This document shows positions 42,841 through 50,890 of a DNA stretch of 64,000 bases, piece after piece; the stretch's first letter is position 1; each line of letters starts with the position of its first letter. This DNA is from CAXTSE01 sp035554115 (GTDB taxonomy: Bacteria > Actinomycetota > Actinomycetes > Actinomycetales > Microbacteriaceae). Location of the stretch: positions 1 to 64,000 of the forward strand of contig DATMIW010000006.1 in assembly GCA_035554115.1 (NCBI GenBank), read 5' to 3'. The notes under the pieces were generated by a model. The model ran no database searches and was not told the origin of the DNA. It worked only from the letters and a program-made list of their open reading frames with translations. A program made the translations under genes and the position numbers.

Positions 42841-43473
42841 TCAGTCGAGCGTGTCGGCCCGCGCCATGCGCGCGCACGTCGTGAGTTCGTCGGCCGTGGT
42901 TGACAGCCGCAGCGCGCGGGTGGTGAGCTCGGTCGAGCGGGCAGGGCTCGCGGCATCCTGATCGTCGGCGACGCTTGCGGCACCCGCCGCCATCACCCGG
43001 CAAAACGCGGCCGCCCGGTCGAGCGCGAGGGCGAAATCGCCCGTGAAGAGGCCGCGCAGGATCTGGTCGGCCAGCTCCGTGACCTCCTGCGGGCCGGCAG
43101 GGTCGGGGGCTCCTGCCACGATGGGGTCGATTGTGCGCAGAACCTCGGTGCCGCGTTGGAAGAGCAGGGCGACACCATCCGGATCTTGACGAATCAGAAC
43201 CCGCACCAGGTAGATACGCCAGAGGGCGCCCGGCAGGGTGTGCGGGAGTGATCGCGCCCAGAGTTCTGCGAGGGCATCGATGCCGTGCTCGTCGGTGTAG
43301 CTAACGAGGCGGTCGACCACCTGCGGATCGTCGCCCTCCCGTGCGCGGGTGACGAGCGCATGCGCCGTCGCGTGGGCCGCACGCATGACGGCGGCGGGAT
43401 CCTCCCCACTGGGGAAACCCTCGAACTCGCCCTTACCGAAGAGGGCAGGCTTGTGGAAGTTCTCGGCGACCAT
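42841..43473 (-). CDS. Conserved actinobacterial protein of unknown function
   Basis: 210 residues, mostly helical. Recognisable segments are MVAENFHKPALFGKGEF, YTDEHGIDALAELWARS, LPGALWRIYLVRVLIRQ and VTELADQILRGLFTGDFALALDRAAAF. From memory, relatives are sometimes labelled RNA polymerase subunit beta; no polymerase feature is visible, so that label looks wrong. It converges on pstB. The 149 bases between them hold only an imperfect GAGCC...GGCTC inverted repeat near 42750-42780. Confidence 0.75.
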   Translation of the reverse strand: MVAENFHKPALFGKGEFEGFPSGEDPAAVMRAAHATAHALVTRAREGDDPQVVDRLVSYTDEHGIDALAELWARSLPHTLPGALWRIYLVRVLIRQDPDGVALLFQRGTEVLRTIDPIVAGAPDPAGPQEVTELADQILRGLFTGDFALALDRAAAFCRVMAAGAASVADDQDAASPARSTELTTRALRLSTTADELTTCARMARADTLD

Positions 43474-43482
43474 CCGACAACG

Positions 43483-43992
43483 CTACGCGCTGTCGGCGGA
43501 ACCTTCTGCGACGACCTTGATACCGATCAGCATGAGGAGCGCACTTCCCTGACGTTCGGCGACATCAGCCGCACCATCACCGGGCGGGTCGATGAAGGTG
43601 TAGTGATCGGTGTAATCGAGGCGGGTTGCGATGGTGTCGTCGTGCTCGACCGGGTTTAGTTCGAAGGTCTGCACAAAGAGCGCGCGCAACCGATCGTCGA
43701 GCCGGAACTCGAAGGTTGAGATCACCCGTCGGTCGACGACGATGTCGACGAACCGCACCCGGAACTCGAGCACTTCAGTGCGGTCGAAGGCCGTGAATGA
43801 GCCACTTACGAGTTCCGTGCCGCCAACCCGGAAATCAAGTTCGTGGATGCCGTCGGCGTCATCGCCGGGGATCCGGAACCACCGGCGCCGCAGCTCCAAT
43901 TCCGACAGCGTGGCAAACACCCGCGATGGCGGCACCGCCAGCTCGACGCTCCGCTCGAGCGTGCCGTGAATTGTGTGAGGCGCGGAAGGCAT
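43483..43992 (-). CDS. SRPBCC/START-like domain protein
   Basis: 169 residues from the ATG at 43992. A helix-grip ligand-binding fold of the AHSA1 type: RSVELAVPPSRVFATLSELELRRRWF at the start, a run of long beta strands, and a terminal helix (QGSALLMLIGIKVVAE). Typically binds a hydrophobic ligand; substrate unknown. It starts 10 bases upstream-adjacent to the previous unknown gene, in the same direction. Confidence 0.8.
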   Translation of the reverse strand: MPSAPHTIHGTLERSVELAVPPSRVFATLSELELRRRWFRIPGDDADGIHELDFRVGGTELVSGSFTAFDRTEVLEFRVRFVDIVVDRRVISTFEFRLDDRLRALFVQTFELNPVEHDDTIATRLDYTDHYTFIDPPGDGAADVAERQGSALLMLIGIKVVAEGSADSA

Positions 43993-44048
43993 GAGCCCAT
44001 CCTGTCGCGGCACCGAGCTGTCCGCCGATCACGCTACGCTGGATGTAC

Positions 44049-44121
44049 GGGCCTGTAGCTCAGTTGGTAGAGCATCGGACTTTTAATCCGTGGGTCGTGG
44101 GTTCGAGCCCCACCGGGCCTA
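44049..44121 (+). tRNA. tRNA-Lys (anticodon TTT)
   Basis: A 73-base cloverleaf: acceptor GGGCCTG with CGGGCCT, D-arm AGCTCAGTTGGTAGAGC, anticodon loop CTTTTAA with TTT at 44082-44084, T-arm GTGGGTTCGAGCCCCAC. Its 3' end lies 85 bases before a toxin-antitoxin pair, a common insertion site for accessory DNA. Confidence 0.95.
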
Positions 44122-44175
44122 CCGTTCATTCTTGGCGTTCTGTCTTTGAATGATGGTTGTAACTTGTCCAGCACC

Positions 44176-44196
44176 TGTACGGCAATTTGCCGTACA
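44176..44196 (+). promoter_or_regulatory. Palindromic operator of the toxin-antitoxin operon
   Basis: TGTACGGCAA, T, then its exact reverse complement. The -10 hexamer TACACT (44193-44198) overlaps the right arm, and the ATG is 8 bases further, so transcription is probably leaderless and self-repressed by the antitoxin. Confidence 0.75.
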
Positions 44197-44205
44197 CTCC
44201 GGTGT

Positions 44206-44481
44206 ATGGCTAACGCGACCAAGTCCGATCGAATCGAACTGCGCCTCACGAGCGATCAGAAGTCCGAGATCGAACAGGCGGCGGCGCTGTCGGGCCGTAC
44301 CGTGACAGACTTCTCCGTCAGCGTGCTCGTCCGGGAGGCGGAGGAAGTGATCCGCTTCGAGCGCGAGCTCCACCTATCCAAGAAGTCATGGGATGCGTTC
44401 AACGAGATCCTTGACCGACCGGCGAAGCCAGTCAGCGGTCTCGCGGACCTTCTGAAGCGACCGAGCGTGTTCTCGGATTGA
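44206..44481 (+). CDS. tacA: DUF1778 antitoxin (TacA-like)
   Basis: 91 residues. Ribbon-helix-helix DNA-binding N-terminus (SDRIELRLTSDQKSEIEQAA, ALSGRTVTDF) followed by an acidic toxin-binding tail (LSKKSWDAFNEILDRPAKP), the DUF1778 signature. It neutralises the acetyltransferase toxin and represses the operon. Stop overlaps the toxin TTG start (TTGA). Confidence 0.92.
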   Translation: MANATKSDRIELRLTSDQKSEIEQAAALSGRTVTDFSVSVLVREAEEVIRFERELHLSKKSWDAFNEILDRPAKPVSGLADLLKRPSVFSD

Positions 44482-44993
44482 GCACCTTCGGCTCGCCCCG
44501 CGCTCTCACCCCCGGCGACAAGTTCGTCACCTTCGACTGCGGCGAACCGTCTCTGAACGAATGGCTGCGTTCCCGCGCTCTCAAGAATGAAACTACCGGC
44601 GCCTCACGCACATTCGTCACCGTCGAGGCGGAGTCGGGCGACGTCGCAGGCTACTACTGCCTATCGGCGAGCTCGCTTGCGCTCGAGAACGCGCCCGGTC
44701 GGGTCAAGCGGAACATGCCCTCCCCCATTCCGATCATCTTGATCGGACGACTCGCCGTCGATGAGCGCTTCACGGGACACGGTCTCGGAGCGTCCTTGCT
44801 CCAGGACGCGGTGCTCAAGGGGATCGAAGCCTCTCGGATCCTCGGCACTCGCGCCTTCGTGGTCGACGCGCTGAACGAGGACGCGGAGCGCTTCTACCGC
44901 AAGTTCGGATTCGAGCTGATGCCGCCCGCTGCGAAGCGAGCCATGTTCTTGCTCGTCTCAGACGCCGAGGCCACCATCGCGTCGATCACTTGA
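44478..44993 (+). CDS. tacT: GNAT acetyltransferase toxin (TacT-like)
   Basis: 171 residues, TTG start overlapping the antitoxin stop. GNAT fold with the acetyl-CoA loop RFTGHGLGASLLQDAV (R/Q-x-x-G-x-G/A) and the family pieces FDCGEPSLNEWL and GYYCLSASS. Such toxins acetylate the amino acid of charged tRNAs, blocking translation. The tRNA-Lys gene next door is a coincidence of insertion, not evidence for its target. Confidence 0.92.
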   Translation: MSTFGSPRALTPGDKFVTFDCGEPSLNEWLRSRALKNETTGASRTFVTVEAESGDVAGYYCLSASSLALENAPGRVKRNMPSPIPIILIGRLAVDERFTGHGLGASLLQDAVLKGIEASRILGTRAFVVDALNEDAERFYRKFGFELMPPAAKRAMFLLVSDAEATIASIT

Positions 44994-45099
44994 ACCGGCG
45001 GCAAATGTCTGCCGAGAATCGGCCAAAACTAGCTGTCCTGGTGCAGGATCAAAAGGAAGCGGCTCAAGCATTCGCTAAGGCATCGAAGGAATCCCACGC

Positions 45100-45912
45100 A
45101 TGACAAGCGACCGTCCCATCCGGATTGCAGTTCAGATTCAACCGCAGCACGCGCCCTACGAGAAGATCCGCGACACAGCAGCGGAACTGGAGGATCTGGG
45201 CGTGGACATCCTGTTCAACTGGGATCACTTCTTCCCGCTGTCCGGAGAACCCGACGGGTTGCACTTCGAGTCCTGGACCGTGCTCGCCGCTCTAGCCGAG
45301 CAGACCACTCGCGTGGAGATCGGTGCGCTCGTCAATTGCAACAGCTACCGCAACGCGAACCTGCAGGCGGACATGGCCCGAACCATCGACCACATCAGTG
45401 CCAAAGGCACCGGACATGGCCGTTTCATTCTCGGCACCGGATCGGGCTGGTTTGAACGTGACTACAGCGAATACGGGTACGAATTCGGCACAGTCGGCCA
45501 GCGCCTGGACGCCTTGGCAGAAAACCTTCCCGTGATCGAAGCCCGCTGGGCACAGTTGAACCCGCCACCTACCCGGAAGATCCCGGTGCTCATCGGAGGC
45601 GGAGGAGAAAAGAAGACCCTGCGCATCGTCGCCCGGCACGCCGACATCTGGCACAGCTTCAGCGACGCGGCAACGCTGGAACGCAAACTCGGCATCCTGA
45701 CAGACCATGGCCGCAAGGTCGACCGCGATGTGTCCGAGATCGAAATCTCCGTCGCCTTAGAAAACTCGATGGAGCACCGTTCGATGGACGAGGCTGACGA
45801 CCTTCGGTCTCTCGGAGCGTCCCTCTTCACCATCGGCGTTTCCGGCCCCGACTACGACATCTCCGGGGTGCCGGAATGGTTGGCGTGGCGCGACCAGATC
45901 AACGCGTCCTGA
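45100..45912 (+). CDS. LLM-class F420-dependent oxidoreductase
   Basis: 270 residues of the luciferase-like TIM-barrel family (F420-dependent in Actinobacteria). Typical pieces: NWDHFFPLSGEPDGLHFESW, LAALAEQTTRVEIGALV, RFILGTGSGWFERDYSEYG and IPVLIGGGGEKKTLRIVA. Substrate unknown. ATG at 45100 lies after a GAAGGAATCC-type site. Confidence 0.92.
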   Translation: MTSDRPIRIAVQIQPQHAPYEKIRDTAAELEDLGVDILFNWDHFFPLSGEPDGLHFESWTVLAALAEQTTRVEIGALVNCNSYRNANLQADMARTIDHISAKGTGHGRFILGTGSGWFERDYSEYGYEFGTVGQRLDALAENLPVIEARWAQLNPPPTRKIPVLIGGGGEKKTLRIVARHADIWHSFSDAATLERKLGILTDHGRKVDRDVSEIEISVALENSMEHRSMDEADDLRSLGASLFTIGVSGPDYDISGVPEWLAWRDQINAS

Positions 45913-46006
45913 GTTCCATTCCCCCTCGCGTATTTCGCTGTGTGACTGACCGTTCGCGCTCCTCGCCACGGCCTGCCTACCATCTCCGAAAGAGAAAGGG
46001 AGTTCG

Positions 46007-46264
46007 GTGTCCCACCAACACAACGCGCTCGGCGTCCTGCCGATCCAGCTCGCCGTCGCCAATGCCTCACCCGGATCGTGGGAGGACGCTTTCGTCACCG
46101 CGGTCTGCGATGACATGGTTGAGACGGTCAGCATGGCGGACGGCCGTGTCCGCGCGTTTGTCAGCTCCGCTGAGCTGGAGATTGGTGACCCGGTCGGCCT
46201 CCACCTCGTCGCTGAACTAATCAGCGCGGGGCCACGGCGTTACACCGCTCGCGCCGCCCGCTAA
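46007..46264 (+). CDS. Small hypothetical protein
   Basis: 85 residues, GTG start after AAAGGGAG. Sequence VANASPGSWEDAFVTAVCDDMVETVSM is not recognised. A beta-rich C-terminus is suggested. Converges on the copper-binding gene. Function unknown. Confidence 0.55.
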   Translation: MSHQHNALGVLPIQLAVANASPGSWEDAFVTAVCDDMVETVSMADGRVRAFVSSAELEIGDPVGLHLVAELISAGPRRYTARAAR

Positions 46265-46292
46265 GGAGCAGACCACATAGCTGACCCGTGAG

Positions 46293-46688
46293 TCAGACTG
46301 CGGACATTGCCGCCATCATGCTCGTGCACGCCTCGACCATCGCGTCGCATGCCATGGCGCAAATCCGGCAGTGATCGCTGTCGTGCATCCGGCATTCGGC
46401 GGCGCACGCCTTCCCCATTTCCATGCAGGCCGTCATCATCGATGACATCGCCATCTTGTCCATGCCCATGGGCCGCATCATCATGCGCATAGTGGTCATG
46501 GCGACATCCGCCATGTTCATGCACATCGACGAGCACTTACCCATGCCCTCCCCCGCGCAGGCGTCGGCACACATCGTCGCAGCCATTTCGACGGCGGAGC
46601 ATGCCTCCATGCATTTCTGCACCATGTCCATATCCATGGCCATGTCGTTCAGGGGCATGGACTTCATCATGTCCGTCATCATGTTCAT
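46293..46688 (-). CDS. Cys- and Met-rich four-helix copper-binding protein (Csp-like)
   Basis: 131 residues with 13 cysteines and 36 methionines. Cysteines are spaced C-x3-C or C-x2-C on successive helices (CMEAC, CADAC, CSSMC, CAAEC, CRIC), the pattern of Csp/DUF326 four-helix bundles that hold many Cu(I) ions inside. The extra methionine load (about 27%) is unusual. No signal peptide, so probably cytoplasmic storage or buffering. GGAG before the ATG. The divergent AKR gene shares the 135-base promoter gap. Confidence 0.85.
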   Translation of the reverse strand: MNMMTDMMKSMPLNDMAMDMDMVQKCMEACSAVEMAATMCADACAGEGMGKCSSMCMNMADVAMTTMRMMMRPMGMDKMAMSSMMTACMEMGKACAAECRMHDSDHCRICAMACDAMVEACTSMMAAMSAV

Positions 46689-46823
46689 CGCGTGGCTCCG
46701 CTCGCAGGTGAATGGGGGATCGTCTAGCCCAAATGTTACGCCATATTACAATGATGTCTACTGGCAACCTCGGCGTGATTGTCGTGGCACAGGCTCACAA
46801 CCGGCATCGGCAAGACTTGTCCC

Positions 46824-47768
46824 ATGACACCCTTCGGCACTTCTGGCCTCACTGTCTTTCCTCTTGTCCTAGGTGGCAACACCTTCGGTTGGACGTCAGA
46901 TGCCGCCGAATCCCGCGCGGTGCTCGACGCATTCGTCGCGCAGGGCGGCAACTTCATCGACACGGCGGACAGCTACACCGCCTGGATCGACGGCAACAGC
47001 GGTGGCGAATCGGAAACGATCATCGGATCGTGGCTCGCACAACGCAGCCGCAATTCAATTCTGATTGGCACAAAAGTGAGCCAGCATCCCGACTTCCGGG
47101 GACTCGCTGCCGCCAACGTGAAAGCCGCCGCCGAGGCATCCCTCACCCGCCTCGGCACCGACTACATCGACGTGTACTTCGCACACTACGACGACGTCTC
47201 GGTCCCGTTGGAGGAAACAGCAGCGGCGTTCGACGCCCTCGTGACCGCGGGAAAGATTCGCGCCGTAGCCCTGTCCAACTATTCGGCGGACCGCATCCAG
47301 GAGTGGTTCACGATCGCCCAGACGAACGGATTCGCGACTCCAGTCGCTCTGCAACCTCACTACAACCTGCTGCACCGCACCGACGTCGAAGGCGAGCTTG
47401 CCCCAATCATCGCCGAACACAAGCTGGCCGTGCTGCCCTATTTCGGACTGGCTGCCGGCTTCTTGACCGGCAAGTACCGCAGCGTTGACGACATCGGCGA
47501 TACCGACCGCTCGCGATACCTGAACCGATACGCGTCAGCGCAGGCGTTCAGCATCGTCGATGCGCTCGAGGAAATCGCTCAGGCTCACGCCACGGCGATC
47601 GCTGCCGTGGCGCTGGCGTGGCTGCGCTCGCGCACGGGAGTCCTGGCTCCGCTCGCGAGCGCGCGGACCGTCGAGCAGCTCAGCGAGGTTATGGCGTCAA
47701 CGCATCTCGAACTCATGCCCGATGAGATCGCGACCCTCGACGCTGTCTCGGAGCCGCGTAGCGCGTAA
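46824..47768 (+). CDS. Aldo/keto reductase
   Basis: 314 residues, TIM-barrel NADPH reductase. Family start MTPFGTSGLTVFPLVLGG; catalytic Asp/Tyr in FIDTADSY (about 44-51), Lys in IGTKVSQ (about 80), His in YFAHYDD (about 118). Residue KYRSVDDIGDTDRS is the usual coenzyme region. Substrate not evident. ATG at 46824 matches the family start. Confidence 0.93.
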   Translation: MTPFGTSGLTVFPLVLGGNTFGWTSDAAESRAVLDAFVAQGGNFIDTADSYTAWIDGNSGGESETIIGSWLAQRSRNSILIGTKVSQHPDFRGLAAANVKAAAEASLTRLGTDYIDVYFAHYDDVSVPLEETAAAFDALVTAGKIRAVALSNYSADRIQEWFTIAQTNGFATPVALQPHYNLLHRTDVEGELAPIIAEHKLAVLPYFGLAAGFLTGKYRSVDDIGDTDRSRYLNRYASAQAFSIVDALEEIAQAHATAIAAVALAWLRSRTGVLAPLASARTVEQLSEVMASTHLELMPDEIATLDAVSEPRSA

Positions 47769-47773
47769 CGCGG

Positions 47774-47947
47774 TCAGACGGTTCCGCACTCCGAGCAGTA
47801 CCAGACCGGTTCGTCATGGATGGAATGGAAATCCATCGGGGTTTCGCACACTTCGCATATGGGCCACGTGAAATGCACATCAGTGGCAAGCGTGCTCGTC
47901 GCACGGAGGTCACCGGTGGCATCTTCGACACTCGGTTTCTTCGACAT
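47774..47947 (-). CDS. Small zinc-ribbon protein
   Basis: 57 residues from ATG 47947 with two CxxC knuckles, CEVC and CSEC, separated by 18 residues (ICEVCETPMDFHSIHDEPV, WYCSECGT). Likely a rubredoxin- or zinc-ribbon-like metal fold. Longer in-frame start at 47977 is possible. Confidence 0.65.
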   Translation of the reverse strand: MSKKPSVEDATGDLRATSTLATDVHFTWPICEVCETPMDFHSIHDEPVWYCSECGTV

Positions 47948-48030
47948 GGTGTGACGGTACGCCTGCGCCGACCACACCCGGCAGTCCCGTTTTCGGGAGG
48001 CAGAACGGTCGTGGTTCCGGCCTGTCGGCG

Positions 48031-48255
48031 CTAGACCACGCTCGGCTTCTGGAGGAGCACGATCGGATCCACACCCATGCGCTGGGCGATCCGCTCCAGC
48101 GATCGAAGGGTGAGGTTGCGCTCTCCGCGTTCGACGCCGCCCATATAGGTGCGATGCACGCCGATCTCGTCGGCGAGCTCTTCCTGGCTTACTCCGCGGG
48201 CGCGACGAAGGTCACGGATGTTGTTCCCGACTGTGCGCTGCAAATCGCCTTCCAC
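48031..48255 (-). CDS. XRE-family helix-turn-helix regulator
   Basis: 74 residues. A classic HTH: NIRDLRRARGVSQEELADEI, GVHRTYMGGVERGERN, LTLRSLERIAQRMGVD. It is a lone, short DNA-binding protein of the type that often regulates restriction-modification or mobile genes; no partner is adjacent. A divergent gene starts 196 bases away, and that gap holds a GC-rich inverted repeat near 48325-48345. Confidence 0.88.
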   Translation of the reverse strand: MEGDLQRTVGNNIRDLRRARGVSQEELADEIGVHRTYMGGVERGERNLTLRSLERIAQRMGVDPIVLLQKPSVV

Positions 48256-48451
48256 ACGCCCAGAATGTCCCAGATGCTACTTGTAGGTCTACAGACATAT
48301 ACGTATCATTCACGACTGAGGGGACCTCGTGATCCCTCCCCAGGGGGACATTGGGCGATGCACTCCGATTACCGGCGGGGATGTCGGCCTCGGGTTCTAA
48401 CCTGCCCCTATACGCACCTCGGGCGCGTGCTCGGACAATCAGGAGGCATCC

Positions 48452-48751
48452 ATGACGGACTCGGACGACAGCTGCCCACCATGGTGCGTCGCCGACCATC
48501 GAGTGGAAGACGAGCGCGGACGGCATCGGCACCGGGGTGCCACCGCAGCTGTCGCAGGAGTCGTGCGCGGTCCGCACGGTGACGCCGAATCGGCGGAATT
48601 GCTTCTGGAACTGCACCACGACGATCCTCAGCAACCGATCTGGGTGTTCGTCGGTGATGGTGAACGCGTGGGCTTCGACATGTCGTTCGAGACGGCGACG
48701 CAGCTTCACCGGCGGCTCGGATTCGTGCTCGCTGAGCCAGGGATGTCTTAG
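48452..48751 (+). CDS. DUF6907-type protein
   Basis: 99 residues beginning with a CPPWCVADH motif, then HRGATAAVAG and a terminal helix. It fits the actinobacterial DUF6907 type; two Cys and two His near the N-terminus suggest metal binding. Function unknown. AGGAGG precedes the ATG. Confidence 0.7.
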   Translation: MTDSDDSCPPWCVADHRVEDERGRHRHRGATAAVAGVVRGPHGDAESAELLLELHHDDPQQPIWVFVGDGERVGFDMSFETATQLHRRLGFVLAEPGMS

Positions 48752-48762
48752 CCCAGGAGTGT

Positions 48763-49839
48763 CTAGCCCAGGGTCGCGCCGAAGATCAGACCGAGCACAT
48801 AGGTCACAGTCGCGGCCCCGAGTCCAATCGCCAGCTGACGCAGGGCCCGCTTGAGAGGTGACGCACCCGACAGCACGCCAACAAGGGCGCCCGTTCCCAG
48901 CAAGGCCAGGCCGACAGCCACCGTGGAAATGACCACGACCGGTGTGCCGGTCGCGCCAAAGAGAGAGGGAAGCACGGGGATGACCGCACCCGCCGCGAAG
49001 AAACAGAAGCTCGAGAATGCCGCACTCCAGGCGGATCCGACGGCTTCTGCATGCTCGATACCGACCGCAGCCGTGTCGTCAGCATCAAAGCGCAGGCTCG
49101 CGAGAACTTGGCGGGCCCGCTCGTCAGCTTCGTCGGGGGCGATCCCCCGTGCCCGGTAGACGAGTGCAAGCTCATTGGCGTCCACATCGAGGTGACCGAG
49201 AGCGGACTGCGAAGCCGGATCCGGTTTCGACGCCTCGAGCAACTCACGCTGCGAGCGCACCGAGACGTACTCCCCCGCGCCCATCGAGAGGGCGCCCGCC
49301 AACAGGCCCGCCAGGCCGGTAAACAACACCGTCTGGGCAGGGGCACCCGTCGCCTCAACACCAATGACGAGTGCCAGATTGCTGACCAGGCCATCGTTCG
49401 CGCCAAACACGGCCGCACGGAACGACCCTGCCGCACGGGTGCGTCCGCGCGCGGCCAAGCCGCGGACAACCTCGCCGTGGATGCGCTCATCCGCCGCCAT
49501 CGCTTGAGTCGCATCGCCATCGACGTCGTAGGGAGAACGACCCTCCGCCCGCTGCGCCAAGGCCAGAACGAACAGGAAGCCAAAGCGGCGGGCGAGGAAG
49601 ATGAGAACCCGCGTACGCAACGGAACGCGCGGTGGCGGACCCGCGTCATCCCCCAGCAGCGCCAACCAATGCGACTCATGCCGCACCTCGGCATCGGCAA
49701 GGCTGAGCAGAATCTCGCGCTCTTCTCCCACTTTGCGCTCCGCGAGTTCGCGGTACACGCTCGCCTCGGCTCGTTCGTCAGCCCGGTAGCGACGCCAACG
49801 CCGCAGCTGCGCGGCACGGGACGGCGGGCGACGACTCAC
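48763..49839 (-). CDS. VIT/CCC1-family iron-manganese transporter with rubrerythrin-like N-terminus
   Basis: 358 residues. The N-terminal about 130 residues are a ferritin/rubrerythrin-like helical domain (RADERAEASVYRELAER, LADAEVRHESHW with E-x-x-H ligands). The C-terminal membrane domain has about five helices, with the family signatures AVFGANDGLVSNLALVIGV and SMGAGEYVSVRSQREL. Such fusions export or sequester Fe(II)/Mn(II). GTG start. The next gene is divergent by 64 bases. Confidence 0.92.
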   Translation of the reverse strand: MSRRPPSRAAQLRRWRRYRADERAEASVYRELAERKVGEEREILLSLADAEVRHESHWLALLGDDAGPPPRVPLRTRVLIFLARRFGFLFVLALAQRAEGRSPYDVDGDATQAMAADERIHGEVVRGLAARGRTRAAGSFRAAVFGANDGLVSNLALVIGVEATGAPAQTVLFTGLAGLLAGALSMGAGEYVSVRSQRELLEASKPDPASQSALGHLDVDANELALVYRARGIAPDEADERARQVLASLRFDADDTAAVGIEHAEAVGSAWSAAFSSFCFFAAGAVIPVLPSLFGATGTPVVVISTVAVGLALLGTGALVGVLSGASPLKRALRQLAIGLGAATVTYVLGLIFGATLG

Positions 49840-49903
49840 CCCATCAGCCTAGGCGCGTGGCTGGCAGACTGGGGGTGAGGCGACCCCGCGCCCGCGAGCC
49901 GAA

Positions 49904-50890
49904 ATGAGCCCCGCCCGGATGACTGACCTCCGCGACGACACCCGCCGACTGTTCGAGGCGGTCATGGGGCGAGAGCCCGACGCACTGTGGTCGGCTCCCG
50001 GTCGCGTGACCCTGCTCGGCGACCTGCCCGAGGGGGTGGGAGCCCTGTCCCTGCCGATCGATCGTCGCGTCGTCGTTGCCCTTGCTCTGCGCGACGACCA
50101 CCTCATCCGGGTCGCCTCGACCTTCGGCGAGCACCTCGCGGGGCTTTCTCTCTCCGAGCTCAACGCCGCGCATGCGGGCGGACATCTGGAGGGCTGGCCC
50201 GCCCTCCCCTTCGGCGTCGCGTGGTCTTTCGGACAGGCGGGTGCCGACCTGGCTGCGGTACCGGGGGTGGATCTGGTCATTGATTCCAACATCCCGATCG
50301 AGGCGGGGATGGGATCGTCGTCAGCGGTTCTCACAGCTGTTGCCCATGCTCTGCACGACGCCTGGCACCTCAATTTCTCGCCCGAACAGATCGACGAACT
50401 CGTTCGGCAGCTCGACGACGGCCAGCCACCCGTGAACGACGAGCTCTCGGCTGCGTTCGCGGCTGCGCTGCACGAGGACGAGCTGAGCGTTGCGGTGATC
50501 GACACCGGTCGACCCGCTGAACCACAGATCTATGCCGACTTTGTGCTTGCGAGTGAGAACGACCGAGCGCAGGATGCCGCAGCGGCCCTGCAGCATGAGC
50601 TGCGCTTCGACGACCTCGCCCCCACGATCGCCAGCTCTCACCTCGCGCTCCGAGCTGCCGCAACAGGGCCGCTGCCTGAACTCGACCTGGCCGTCGACAC
50701 GGCCTACGAGAGCGGAGCCCTTGTGGCGCGGATGACACATCGGGCAGACGCGGTCGTCGCTGTCATCCCGAGCGGGTTGGTCTCCCGGCTGCAGGTCGCT
50801 ATCGACGGCGCATTTGCCGAGCACGGTTTCGCCTCGGCGGACGTCCACGTGGTGGCGCCGTCGACCGGCGCCACCCGCGAAAATCTCTAG
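49904..50890 (+). CDS. Galactokinase-like GHMP-fold protein with altered motifs
   Basis: 328 residues. It resembles galactokinase: APGRVTLLGDLPEG replaces the usual APGRVNLIGEHTDYN, and VIDSNIPIEAGMGSSSAV keeps the GLSSSA-type ATP loop. The C-terminal GHMP motif 3, normally GGGFGG, reads MTHRADAVVAVIPSGL and lacks the Gly triplet. The His-Thr-Asp-Tyr sugar site is missing, so galactokinase activity is doubtful. Could act on another sugar or be a regulatory pseudokinase. Ends with a 4-base overlap with folD (tail to tail). A second ATG at 49919 is possible. Confidence 0.75.
   Translation: MSPARMTDLRDDTRRLFEAVMGREPDALWSAPGRVTLLGDLPEGVGALSLPIDRRVVVALALRDDHLIRVASTFGEHLAGLSLSELNAAHAGGHLEGWPALPFGVAWSFGQAGADLAAVPGVDLVIDSNIPIEAGMGSSSAVLTAVAHALHDAWHLNFSPEQIDELVRQLDDGQPPVNDELSAAFAAALHEDELSVAVIDTGRPAEPQIYADFVLASENDRAQDAAAALQHELRFDDLAPTIASSHLALRAAATGPLPELDLAVDTAYESGALVARMTHRADAVVAVIPSGLVSRLQVAIDGAFAEHGFASADVHVVAPSTGATRENL

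Noticed and set aside
44049..44993. tRNA-Lys with an integrated genomic island
   Set aside because: No integrase and no repeated tRNA 3' end were found downstream; only a two-gene toxin-antitoxin operon follows.
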